Shown here: in pieces, positions 37,416 to 46,155 of the stretch
Numbering within the stretch: position 1 is the first letter of the stretch
Layout: each line of letters opens with the position of its first letter
Translations under genes and position numbers: made by a program
Notes under the pieces: model-generated
Databases searched by the model: none
What the model was told of the DNA's origin: nothing
The model's input: only the letters and a program-made list of their open reading frames with translations
NCBI GenBank assembly: GCA_007751255.1
Contig: CP036296.1
Location: 620,001-684,000, forward strand
Source: Engelhardtia mirabilis
Lineage (GTDB): Bacteria > Planctomycetota > UBA1135 > GCA-002686595
DNA length: 64,000 nucleotides
Direction of reading: 5' to 3'

Positions 37416-39155
37416 TCAGTCGCCCTTGCCGTTGGGGTGGCAGGAGTAGCAGGCCGCGGAGTTGTAGGAATAGCCCGGAACCTCGTCGGGCTTGTGCTTC
37501 TTCTGCGTGTCGACGGCGTTGTGTTCGTGGCAGTCGATGCACGAGAACACCGCGTAGGTGGCCGGGTTCGTGTGGCACTGGGTGCAACTGAAGTTCTTGT
37601 GTGCCCCGGTCTTGATCGGGAAGTCGTGGTTGAAGACCGCGTCGTCCCAGTCCGACGTGTTGTGGCAGGCCTGACAGGTCGTGGGGTAGCCGGCCGCGAT
37701 GTGATTGGGGTCGTTGGCGCCGGTGTAGTCGGAGGCGTGGCACGAGAAGCAGTCCGACGAGAGTCCCGTGAAGGTCCCCGGGCTGTGGCAGGCGGTGCAA
37801 CTCGACAGGTTGTGACCGGCGGTCAGGGGGAAGAACGAGTGGTCGATGTTCGCGTCGCCCCAGTCCGAGGTGTTGTGGCACTCCTCGCAGGAGGTCGAGA
37901 AGCCCGCCGTGACGTGGTTGGGGTCGCTGGCGCCGGTGTAGTCGGAGGCGTGGCACGAGAAACAGTCGGACGACAGGCCCATGAAGGTCCCCGGGCTGTG
38001 GCAGGCCGTGCAACTGGCCAGGTTGTGCCCGGCGGTCAGCGGGAAGAACGAGTGGTCGACGTTGGCGCCCTCCCAGGTCGATGTGTTGTGGCACTCGTCG
38101 CAGGCGGTCGAGAATCCGGCCGTGACGTGGTTGGGGTCCATCGCCCCGGCGTAGTCGGAGGCGTGGCACGAGAAGCAGTCGGTCGACAGGCCGGCGAAGG
38201 TCCCCGACCCGTGGCACGCCGAGCAGTCGCTGATGCTGTGCCCCGCGGTCAGGGGGAAGAAGGCGTGGTTGAACGCAGCTCCCTCCCAGCTCTGGATGTT
38301 GTGGCACTCGTCGCAGGAGGTCGAGAAGCCCGCGGCCACGTGGTCGGGGTCGTCGGTGCCCGTGAAGTCGTCGGCGTGGCAGGAGAAGCAGTTCGTCGAC
38401 AGGCCCGAGAAGACCCCGCCGGTGTGGCAGGCCGAGCAGTCGCTCAAGGCGTGTCCGCCGGTCAGCGGGAAGAAGTTGTGTACGAAAGTCCCGCCGCCCC
38501 ATTGGGTCGGCTGGTGGCACTGCTCGCAGGAGGTCAGGTTGCCCGAGGCCACGTGGTCGAAGCTCTGCGCGCCCAGGGCGTCCTCGAGGTGACAGGACTC
38601 GCAACGGGTGCTGACGCCGGTGAACTGTCCCGCCTCGGCGGCCGGGTGGCAGCTGGCGCAGGCCGTGGCCAGGTGCGCGCCCTCGAGGGGGAAGCGCGTC
38701 GACTGGTGGTCGGCCAGGATGCCGCTCGGGAACCAGTCGAAGGTGTCGTGGCACTCGGTGCAGGTCGCGCCCAAGCGCCCCAGGTGCGGATCCTGGTGGC
38801 AACCGCTGCAGCCCTTGGCCGCGTACCACTGCACCGGGCCGCGGTCGTTGTGGCAGCGCAGGCACTGGGCGCCGTCGTGGGCGCCGTCGAGCTCCACGCC
38901 GGTCTCCGCCAGGTGGTCGAACTGGAAGTCGGCGCGGATCGTGCTCCAACCCTTGCCCACGTGGCACAGGGAGCAATCGGCCGGGAAGGTGTCGTGGGGC
39001 ACCACGGGCCCGCGCTCGTCCCACCACCCCTGGCGCGGTCCGTCGGGCCCGCGCAGTTGCAGCCCACAGGCGACGAGCAACGCGACCAACAGGCCCGCGA
39101 AGGCCTTGGGGTGAGCGATGCGGCGGGTTGAGCTGGGAGTGTTCGAAGGATCCAT
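37416..39155 (-). CDS. Lipoprotein multiheme cytochrome c, 22 CxxCH motifs
   Basis: ATG at 39155; 579 aa. A lipobox-type leader (LLVALLVACGLQ) suggests an outer-membrane or surface lipoprotein. I count 22 CxxCH motifs from CSLCH (near residue 61) to CYSCH (near the end). The middle is built of repeats of ~68 residues, each with CDECHNTS, FFPLTAGHN, CTACHSPGTF and CFSCHASDYT in order, so heme number grew by internal duplication. Extra His in DHSFFPLTAGH sites could be distal heme ligands. It is last in a four-gene operon with the barrel 24 bp upstream, which places it as the likely outer-face or terminal cytochrome of a porin-cytochrome conduit. Confidence 0.85.
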   Translation of the reverse strand: MDPSNTPSSTRRIAHPKAFAGLLVALLVACGLQLRGPDGPRQGWWDERGPVVPHDTFPADCSLCHVGKGWSTIRADFQFDHLAETGVELDGAHDGAQCLRCHNDRGPVQWYAAKGCSGCHQDPHLGRLGATCTECHDTFDWFPSGILADHQSTRFPLEGAHLATACASCHPAAEAGQFTGVSTRCESCHLEDALGAQSFDHVASGNLTSCEQCHQPTQWGGGTFVHNFFPLTGGHALSDCSACHTGGVFSGLSTNCFSCHADDFTGTDDPDHVAAGFSTSCDECHNIQSWEGAAFNHAFFPLTAGHSISDCSACHGSGTFAGLSTDCFSCHASDYAGAMDPNHVTAGFSTACDECHNTSTWEGANVDHSFFPLTAGHNLASCTACHSPGTFMGLSSDCFSCHASDYTGASDPNHVTAGFSTSCEECHNTSDWGDANIDHSFFPLTAGHNLSSCTACHSPGTFTGLSSDCFSCHASDYTGANDPNHIAAGYPTTCQACHNTSDWDDAVFNHDFPIKTGAHKNFSCTQCHTNPATYAVFSCIDCHEHNAVDTQKKHKPDEVPGYSYNSAACYSCHPNGKGD

Positions 39156-39179
39156 GGCGGGCCGTGGGTGCTGCGGATG

Positions 39180-40952
39180 TCAGAAGCGCAGGGAGGCCGT
39201 GAGGCCGACGACCATCGCGTCGGTGTCGGTATCGAACACGCGATCCACGTTGGCGGACAGGCTCCAGTCGTCACCGATGCGGGTGTCGAAGCCCATTCGC
39301 ACGGAGTGCTGGTCGTGGGTCTCGAGGGCCGCCTGCAGGCCCGTGGGCTCGAAGCGCAGGAAGGAATAGCCCGCGCTCAAGTTGCTGCGCTCGAAGACCG
39401 GCCAGTGGGCGTCGAGGCCCACGCCGATCTGGTCGTTGTAGCGCGTCTCGTTGGTGCGCGCCGAGATCGACAGGCCCGTGTGCCAAGCGTCCAGGTTGTT
39501 GCCGTTCGCGCGCAGGGTGTAGCCGCCGCCGGTGTCTTCCGAGTCCTGGAAGCGCTGCACCCCAGCCTCGAGGCGCCAGTGGCTCGTCGCCCGCCACCAG
39601 ACGCGCCCGCCGAAACGATCGACGGGGCCCTGGCCGAGGACCAGTTGCGGGTCGCCGTACAGCTCGTTCTTCTTCAGATCGGCCAGGGAGAAGCGCGTGG
39701 CGAAGACGCCCAGGCCCACGCTCTGGCCCAGGGGGCGGTCCACGTTCAGGTAGTACTCGGTCAGGTCGAAGCCCGCCGGCGTCGAGGCCGTGGACGAGGC
39801 GTAGTAGTCGATCAGGGCGCCGCCGCGGATCATCCAACCCGCGGGGCGCGCGTCGAGCCCGACCACGATCAGGTTGCGGTCCGAGCTGCCCTGGAACCAC
39901 GTCTTCTGCAGGCCGAGGGTCACGCTGCCCAGGCTGCGGTCGCCCAGGGGTTGGTCCACCGACACGGCGACCTGGGCCTCGTCCGCCTCGAACGGGGTGG
40001 CGCTGGTGTTCAGGTCCGGGATCAGACCGATCGACGCGCCCCAGCGCCGATCGCCCCCGTCGCGGTGGCTCAACTCGACGCCGTCCAATCGCCCCAGGCG
40101 CGAGAGGCCGCGCTGGGAGAAGCGCCCGACGGTCAGGGACGTGGGCCGCTCACGGTCGCCGCCGATGCTGTAGGCCAGCTCGTCCACGCGCCCGATCAGG
40201 TCGCTGTCGTCCTCCACGTCGGCGGAGTAGGCGCGCCACAGGGTCTCGGCGTCCAGGGTCAGCTCGCCGCCCTGGCCGAAGGGGTTGGTCGCGGTCAGGT
40301 CGGCCCCGAACACCAGGCGCGAGCTGTCGACGTCGGTGCCGTCGCTGGTCGCGGTCACCGCGCGCAGGCGCAGGCGGCCGGAGACCATGGGCTCGCGCTC
40401 GGCGGGCTTGGAGCCCTCGGGCTGGGCCAGGAGCGGCGCCGCCGGATCGCGCGTGCCCTCGCCTTCGGTGGCCGCCCAAGGCGGGTGGGGGACCGCCTGC
40501 ACGATCGGCTGCAGCGGCGGCGCGTCGCCGTCCGAGTGCGTGCCCGCCCGTGGATCGACGACCTTCGCCTGGGGCTCGGCGCTGAAGCGCTCGCCGGGCA
40601 CGAAGACCTCGCCCAGGGTGTCGCGCGGCGGCGGCTCGCCCGGGGCGAGCACGCGCGCCCGGCAGCTCGAGGCGGAGACCATCTCGATCTCGGCCTCCAC
40701 CGGCGCCGCGCCAGCGGGCGAGAGGCGCACGGTGTCACCGACGCGCAGGCCGTCGTTGCGACCGGCGTTGAGGTAGACGCTCTCGGCGATGGAGTCGGTC
40801 ACGCGCACCTCGACGCGGCGCTCCTCCATGCGCTCGACCGCGGGCGCTGTGCTGCCCGCCTCCGCCCCGCCCTCTGCGGCAACGGCAGGCTCGAGCCCGA
40901 AGAGGCCCAGCGCCGCGGCGACCAGCAGCCCTTGTCCCGTCATGGCCCTCAT
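39180..40952 (-). CDS. Outer-membrane beta-barrel (porin-cytochrome porin)
   Basis: ATG at 40952 overlaps the previous stop (ATGA); 590 aa. Signal peptide (MRAMTGQGLLVAAALGLFG...AVAAE). An N-terminal SH3-like region (NAGRNDGLRVGDTVRL, as in FlgT-C) and a Pro-rich linker come first. The following ~380 residues show alternating hydrophobic/polar beta strands ending in a C-terminal Phe (GLTASLRF), the classic outer-membrane barrel signature. Position between two multiheme cytochromes matches MtrB/OmbB-type porins that insulate a heme wire. It is the likely channel; whether it really binds the cytochromes is inferred. Confidence 0.8.
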   Translation of the reverse strand: MRAMTGQGLLVAAALGLFGLEPAVAAEGGAEAGSTAPAVERMEERRVEVRVTDSIAESVYLNAGRNDGLRVGDTVRLSPAGAAPVEAEIEMVSASSCRARVLAPGEPPPRDTLGEVFVPGERFSAEPQAKVVDPRAGTHSDGDAPPLQPIVQAVPHPPWAATEGEGTRDPAAPLLAQPEGSKPAEREPMVSGRLRLRAVTATSDGTDVDSSRLVFGADLTATNPFGQGGELTLDAETLWRAYSADVEDDSDLIGRVDELAYSIGGDRERPTSLTVGRFSQRGLSRLGRLDGVELSHRDGGDRRWGASIGLIPDLNTSATPFEADEAQVAVSVDQPLGDRSLGSVTLGLQKTWFQGSSDRNLIVVGLDARPAGWMIRGGALIDYYASSTASTPAGFDLTEYYLNVDRPLGQSVGLGVFATRFSLADLKKNELYGDPQLVLGQGPVDRFGGRVWWRATSHWRLEAGVQRFQDSEDTGGGYTLRANGNNLDAWHTGLSISARTNETRYNDQIGVGLDAHWPVFERSNLSAGYSFLRFEPTGLQAALETHDQHSVRMGFDTRIGDDWSLSANVDRVFDTDTDAMVVGLTASLRF

Positions 40953-43300
40953 CGATCACCCACCGTCCCGTGGCAATCGGCACAACTGTGTGCGATTGGC
41001 TTGTAGCGAACGGCGCTGCCGCCGCCCTCGAGGGGCCAGGCGTCGTGACAACTGGCGCAGGCCAGGTCGCGGTGGTTGGCGTCGAGGGCGAAGCGCGCGT
41101 CCTCGGCGTGGTCGAAGGTCAAGCGCGCGTCGCCATCGTGGCAGCGCAGGCAGCTGTCGCCGCGAACGTCGCCGAACTGCGCCACGTGGGGGTCGGCGTG
41201 GCAGTCGTAGCAGCGGCTGCCGCGCACCAGACCCAGGTTGCGTGGGCCGTGGGCGCTGACGGCGGGTCGCTCGTGGCAGCCCGCGCACTCGAGGCCCGCG
41301 TGCCCGCCCTCGAGCCCGATCCCGGTCCAGCGACCGTGGTCGAAGTCAATCGTCGCGGGGGCGAAGGCCTCCGAGCCGTGGCAGGCGGAGCAGTCGGCGA
41401 CGGCGCCACCGACCGGCAGCAGCGCGCCGCCGTGGGCGTCGGCGTGGCAGTCGTCGCAGCGCGTCATCGAGGCGCCGAAGAGGTCCGAGGCGCGGCCGAA
41501 GCGGCGCAGGTCGGCGTCCGCCGTCTTGGCGGGGCGGTGGCACGTCTCGCACTGGGCCTGCGCGTGGGCGCCGACGAGCGCGAAGCCGGTGCGCCCGTGA
41601 TCGAAGGCGGCGCGGTCCACCTCGCTGAAGGTCGTGGCGCCGTGGCACTCGGCGCAGTCGGTCGGCGCGGCCTGGGCGTTCGAGGGGCTGGCCAGGGCCA
41701 CCGCGGCCTGGGCCAGGAGCCCGTCGTGCACGTCCGTGTGGCAGGCCGCGCAGTCGTCCTGCAACCCCGCAAAGCGCAGCGGGCCGCTGTCCAGGCGCTC
41801 GGTGTGGCAGGCCGCGCAACCCACCGCGCCGTGGGCGCCGTCCAGGGCGAAGCCGGTCAGCCCGTGCTGGTCGAGTCCGAAGTGCGCCGGTCGGAAGGCG
41901 GTGTCCGAGTGGCATTCGGAGCAGCTCGCGCTCGCGAAGGGACCCCGGTCGAACTCGCCCCCGTGGGCGTCGTCGTGGCAGTCCGCGCAGCTCGTGCCCA
42001 CGGCGTCGAAGCGCAGCGCCTGCTGGGGCGCGCTCGGCTCGTGGCACGCGGCGCACGCGAGGTCGGTGTGGGCGCCGTGCAGGGGGAAGTCGGTGCCTCG
42101 GTGCTCGGCCAGGCCGAAGCTGGAGGGCGCGAACTCCGAGGTGGCGTGGCAGGTGGCGCAGGCCAGGGGCCCGCGGTCCTCGAACTCGCCCCCGTGGGGG
42201 TCGGTGTGGCAGGCGGCGCAGTCCTCGCGCTCGCGGCCGGGGAAGCGCTGGCTGAAGTCGTGGGCGACGTCCGCGGCGGCGCCGTGGCAGTCGGCACAGC
42301 CCAGCTCGGTGTGGGCGCCGTCCAGCTCGAAGCCGGCCCGGGCGTGGAGCTCGGGCGTGACCCGCGCGGCCACGGGCCCGGGCGGCGCGGGCGCGAGGCG
42401 CTCCTGGGTCAGCTCACCCAAGGAGAAGCCCCCGTCGCGCGGATCGTGGCAGCCCCTGCACGAGGTCGCCGGCTCGGCCGAGAAGAAGAAGGCCGCGGCG
42501 GCGAGCAGGACGTCGGTGTGGGGCTGGTCGTGGCAGGCGTCGCAGCGCTCGGCGCGGCCCGGACCCTCGCGGTCGAAGGAACGCTCGATGCTCCAGTCGC
42601 TGCCCGGCTCGTGACAGGTGGCGCACTCGAGGCCGGCGTGGTCGCCGCCGTCGTCGAAGCTCGCGTGGGCGAAGCTCGGGGGCGGACCGAAGCTCTGGGT
42701 CTGCACGTGGCAGTCGGCGCAGGAGTTGCCCAGCTCGCCCCCGTGCACGTCCTCGTGGCAGCTCGCGCAGGAGGCGTCGAGGCCACCGAAGCGCCGGGTG
42801 CCGTGGGCGAGGACCAGCACTTCGGAGGCGGCGTGGCACTCGGAGCAGGCGATCTCGGTGTGCTTGCCGGCGAGGTCGAGGCCGACCAGCGCGTGGTCGA
42901 AGGCCATCACGTCCGCGACGCCAGCGGCGGCGAAGGCGGTGTCCGAGACCAGGCGGAACTCCGCGCCGTGGTGCTCGCTGTGGCAGGTACCGCAGGCCTG
43001 GGCGCTGGCGGGGTCGAGGGTCCCGTGCAGGCCGCGGCGCAGGTCGAGGTCGCTCTCGATCGCCTCGTGGCAGGTGAGACACGCCCCCGCGAGGCTTTCG
43101 CCGAAGCCGCCGTGGCAGCGTTTGCACGAGCCGGCGCCGTCGAGCTCGTCGAGGCTCGCGTGCACCGCGCTCAGGGGACCCGGCGAGGTCTGCTCGAGGT
43201 CGCGCGAGAAGAGCACGACCACGAAGCCGGCCGCGGCCAGGGCCAGCCAGAGCTCCGGGCGCTTCCACAGGGGCGCCCGTTTGCGTTTCGAGACCGCCAT
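40949..43300 (-). CDS. Membrane-anchored multiheme cytochrome c, 26 CxxCH motifs
   Basis: ATG at 43300; 783 aa. A single N-terminal membrane segment (LWLALAAAGFVVVLFS) without a clear cleavage site anchors it. I count 26 CxxCH motifs from CKRCH (~59) to CADCH (near the end), with repeated modules such as DDCAACHTDPHGGEF, CADCHDDAHGGEF and LDGAHTELGCADC. Many have a following His suited for bis-His ligation. It starts 3 bp after the flavin/ferredoxin gene and overlaps the barrel gene. It probably bridges the inner-membrane dehydrogenase to the barrel. Confidence 0.85.
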   Translation of the reverse strand: MAVSKRKRAPLWKRPELWLALAAAGFVVVLFSRDLEQTSPGPLSAVHASLDELDGAGSCKRCHGGFGESLAGACLTCHEAIESDLDLRRGLHGTLDPASAQACGTCHSEHHGAEFRLVSDTAFAAAGVADVMAFDHALVGLDLAGKHTEIACSECHAASEVLVLAHGTRRFGGLDASCASCHEDVHGGELGNSCADCHVQTQSFGPPPSFAHASFDDGGDHAGLECATCHEPGSDWSIERSFDREGPGRAERCDACHDQPHTDVLLAAAAFFFSAEPATSCRGCHDPRDGGFSLGELTQERLAPAPPGPVAARVTPELHARAGFELDGAHTELGCADCHGAAADVAHDFSQRFPGREREDCAACHTDPHGGEFEDRGPLACATCHATSEFAPSSFGLAEHRGTDFPLHGAHTDLACAACHEPSAPQQALRFDAVGTSCADCHDDAHGGEFDRGPFASASCSECHSDTAFRPAHFGLDQHGLTGFALDGAHGAVGCAACHTERLDSGPLRFAGLQDDCAACHTDVHDGLLAQAAVALASPSNAQAAPTDCAECHGATTFSEVDRAAFDHGRTGFALVGAHAQAQCETCHRPAKTADADLRRFGRASDLFGASMTRCDDCHADAHGGALLPVGGAVADCSACHGSEAFAPATIDFDHGRWTGIGLEGGHAGLECAGCHERPAVSAHGPRNLGLVRGSRCYDCHADPHVAQFGDVRGDSCLRCHDGDARLTFDHAEDARFALDANHRDLACASCHDAWPLEGGGSAVRYKPIAHSCADCHGTVGDR

Positions 43301-43303
43301 CGA

Positions 43304-45523
43304 TCAGCCGCCGAACCGGGTGAAACGCAGGGCCACGACGATGTGCGCGATGACAGCGAGGACGCAGAACAGGGCCGCCCAGCGGTGCAGGAAGCGCCAG
43401 GACACCATCAGCCCGCGCAGGTCCTCGAAGCTGGCGGCGGAGGCGGCCGCGCGCCGCGCGCGGGCGGCGAGCTCGGTCACGCGCCGAATCTGCTCCGCGT
43501 GCAGACCCGCGTCGCGGGCCTTCAGCGTGAGGTCCTGCTCGAGCTGGCGCACTGCCCGGCGGCTGCGCAGCACCGCGGCCAGGCGCGTGAGGAAGTTGCG
43601 CCCCCCGCGGCTCTCGCGGATCGAGCGCTCGACCGCCTCCAGGACCGAGTCCCCGAAGCCGCGGTGGGTGCGGTCGAGCTCGCCGGAGAGCTGCGCCAAC
43701 TCGCCGCGCACCTCGTCGAGGAGCAACTCGCGACCGTTCGCCGCCCGCGGCACGAACGAATAGAAGTAGCGACCGATCGCGCCCGTGGCCGCCAGGGCCA
43801 AGAGCGCCAGGAACGAATGCCCCCCGAGGGTGTCGCGCGGAGCCAGGGCCGCGTGCATCAGCACGAGCAGCGGCACCGAGAGCCCCGTGGCCACGTGCAC
43901 CGTCATCCAAGCGCGCAGGGAGCCCCAGCGCACCGGCACCAGGGTGCTGCGGCGCAGGAGGTAGCCGAGGTTCGCCGCCATGGCCGCGAAGGCCGCGATG
44001 CCCAGGGTCAGTCCGACGGCACCGGCCGGCCGCAGCGTGGCGTGCCACGGGTGGTGGGGGCGCTCCGCCAGGGGCAGGTCGTAGTAATCGCGCAGGCCAA
44101 AGGTGGCGCCCGCGAAGACCAGGGCCAGCACGAGCACCGCGCCCAGGGAGCGGATCAAACCAGTCGAGCTGCCCTCGTCCGCCGTCGCCACCGGCCGGTC
44201 CGCCGGGTCGAAGGAGATGCCCGAGGCCTTGAGCGGCTCGATCGGTGCCTCACCGCCGGCGAAGACGAAGACCTCGTCCACGTCGAGCATCAGCTTCTCG
44301 CCGTCGCAGGCGCCCAGGCGCACGAGGTCGACCGTGTCCGTGCCGATGGCGGTGACCTGGGTCTCGAGCAGCAGCTCGACGCTGCCGTCCAGCCGCGCTT
44401 GGTCGAGGCGCTCGCGGTTGCGACTGCGCAGGCGCGAGAACTCCGCGCGCCGGTAGGACAGGCGCACGACGTTGCCCGGCTGGTCGGCCAGGCCGAGGGC
44501 CGCCTCCACCGCGCTGTCGCCGCCGCCGACCACCAGGATGCGGCGATCGGTGTAGCTCTCCGCGTCCATCAGCGAGTAGGCCACGTGGGTCGCCTCCTCG
44601 CCCGGCACCCCCAGACGACGCGGCGACCCGCGCCGGCCCAGGGCCAGGCTCACGAAGCGCGCCACCACCGGCTCGCCGTCGGTCTGGACCTCGAGCAGCC
44701 CGTCGGCGCGCTGCACCACGCGCTTGAACTTGACCGGCGTGCGGATCGGCAGTTCGAGGCCGCCGATGATGTCGGTCCACAGCTCCATCAGCTCCTCCTT
44801 GGCGTAGGAGCTGCGACCGAGGCGCCCGTGCAGGGGCAGGTCGACCGGCTGGGTCATGACCAACTTGCGGCGCGGGTAGCTGGCGACGGTGCCGCCCACC
44901 GAACCCTGCTCGAGCGTCACGAAGTCGATCCCGTGCAGCTTGGCGGCCAGGGAGCACGACAGCCCCGCCGGCCCCGCACCCACCACGCACAGCTCCAACG
45001 CGCCCTCGGGAAGGTCGCGCGGGTCGTCCTTCAGGCGCCGCGCGATCTCCTCCGCCACCGCGTTGCCGTGGGTGACGGCGGTGCGGATCAGGGCGTAGCC
45101 AGTCACTTCCCCGGCCAGGAACAGGCCGGGCACGGTGGTCGATTCCAGGTTGTCGGACAGCACGGGGATGTCCTCGCGCTGCTCGATGTCCCCCAGGGCG
45201 ATCGAGATGGCCCCCGTCGGGCACTCCTCCGCGCAGCGCCCGTGCCCGACGCAGCGCGCCCCGTGGACGACCAGGGCCTGGCCGTGGATCAGGCCGAGCA
45301 CCCCGTCCTCCGGACAGGCCGCCACGCAGGTCCCGCAGCCCAGGCAACGGTCCAGATCCACGTGGGGATACTGCAACCGCGCCCGATGGGACCCGGATTG
45401 CCGCGCCTCCTCCCGCTCATCCAGAGCCGCGCCCAGGCCATGCAGGCTCTGCCGCCGCTGGATCAGCGCGACGAGCAACCCGGCACAGGCCAGGGCGGGC
45501 AGTAGGAAGGTCCACCAGGTCAT
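43304..45523 (-). CDS. Ferredoxin-flavin-cytochrome b-like membrane oxidoreductase
   Basis: ATG at 45523; 739 aa; first gene of the operon. An N-terminal TM (TWWTFLLPALACAGLLVAL), then a bacterial-type ferredoxin with CLGCGTCVAACP. The second cluster reads CVGHGRCAEECP: the second Cys of the usual CxxCxxCxxxCP is His. Then a thioredoxin-reductase-like FAD/NAD(P) domain (VVGAGPAGLSCSLAA ~200; VVGGGDSAVEAALGL) without the redox CxxC. The last ~270 residues are several helices with His (VLMHAALAP, FLHRWAALF, VIAHIVVAL), suited for b hemes. It could take electrons from NAD(P)H or a quinol and pass them to the 26-heme protein, or the reverse. Direction unknown. Confidence 0.85.
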   Translation of the reverse strand: MTWWTFLLPALACAGLLVALIQRRQSLHGLGAALDEREEARQSGSHRARLQYPHVDLDRCLGCGTCVAACPEDGVLGLIHGQALVVHGARCVGHGRCAEECPTGAISIALGDIEQREDIPVLSDNLESTTVPGLFLAGEVTGYALIRTAVTHGNAVAEEIARRLKDDPRDLPEGALELCVVGAGPAGLSCSLAAKLHGIDFVTLEQGSVGGTVASYPRRKLVMTQPVDLPLHGRLGRSSYAKEELMELWTDIIGGLELPIRTPVKFKRVVQRADGLLEVQTDGEPVVARFVSLALGRRGSPRRLGVPGEEATHVAYSLMDAESYTDRRILVVGGGDSAVEAALGLADQPGNVVRLSYRRAEFSRLRSRNRERLDQARLDGSVELLLETQVTAIGTDTVDLVRLGACDGEKLMLDVDEVFVFAGGEAPIEPLKASGISFDPADRPVATADEGSSTGLIRSLGAVLVLALVFAGATFGLRDYYDLPLAERPHHPWHATLRPAGAVGLTLGIAAFAAMAANLGYLLRRSTLVPVRWGSLRAWMTVHVATGLSVPLLVLMHAALAPRDTLGGHSFLALLALAATGAIGRYFYSFVPRAANGRELLLDEVRGELAQLSGELDRTHRGFGDSVLEAVERSIRESRGGRNFLTRLAAVLRSRRAVRQLEQDLTLKARDAGLHAEQIRRVTELAARARRAAASAASFEDLRGLMVSWRFLHRWAALFCVLAVIAHIVVALRFTRFGG

Positions 45524-46155
45524 GGAGTTCGAGGAACGGTGCGGGCCAGGTCGAATCGGTCAGGAGGAAGGGCGGTGCGTGCGCCCGACTCGCCACCGGG
45601 GGAGCCCCGGGAACCGACCGTCCAAGGAGCGGCGGTCCACCCCTTTCGGACGACTCGATCCCCAGAAACGCCGACCGCCGCGCGAGCCCCCCAGCCCACC
45701 CGACAGACGCTCCAAGCGCGGGAGCCGCCAGCCGACGCGGACTAGTTCCACCCTCGATCGCCCTATCAATCGACCCGCATGAACATTCGTTCAGGTCTGC
45801 ACGGGCTGTGTGAGGCCACGCTCTTCGACGCGCCCAGGTCCCACAGCAAGGACCGCGCCAACGTAAGAGGCGGTACCTGATGCCCCGGGGTGGGCTCCGG
45901 CGAGTCCAGCGAGAAGACCGGGGTCCAGGGTTTGGACTCGAACCTGGCGCCGGAAGGCCCGGCGCGCCGGGCCGGGGCGGGCGCCGCCCGCGGCCGCCTG
46001 CCCGTGGACCTGTGGACTCAGCAGCCGCTCAGCGAAGTGACCCGTCAATTCTCCGGCCGACTCGGGTCACCCTTCGTTTCCTCCCACGACCCCGGGGCTA
46101 CCCTGCTCGGCGCCGACCCATGGCCGGCCTGCGCCAGCCGGACCCCTCGTCCGTG
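45524..46155. other. Divergent intergenic region, promoter side of the cytochrome operon
   Basis: About 630 bp between divergent genes. It must carry the promoter of the porin-cytochrome operon. A short inverted repeat TGAAC-ATTC-GTTCA is at 45780-45793. A T-loop-like ggttcgagtcc exists on the minus strand (~45934) but has no cloverleaf. No gene seen. Confidence 0.4.

Noticed and set aside
45934-45944. T-loop-like ggttcgagtcc on the minus strand suggesting a tRNA
   Set aside because: The flanking stem does not pair and no anticodon arm or acceptor stem is seen.
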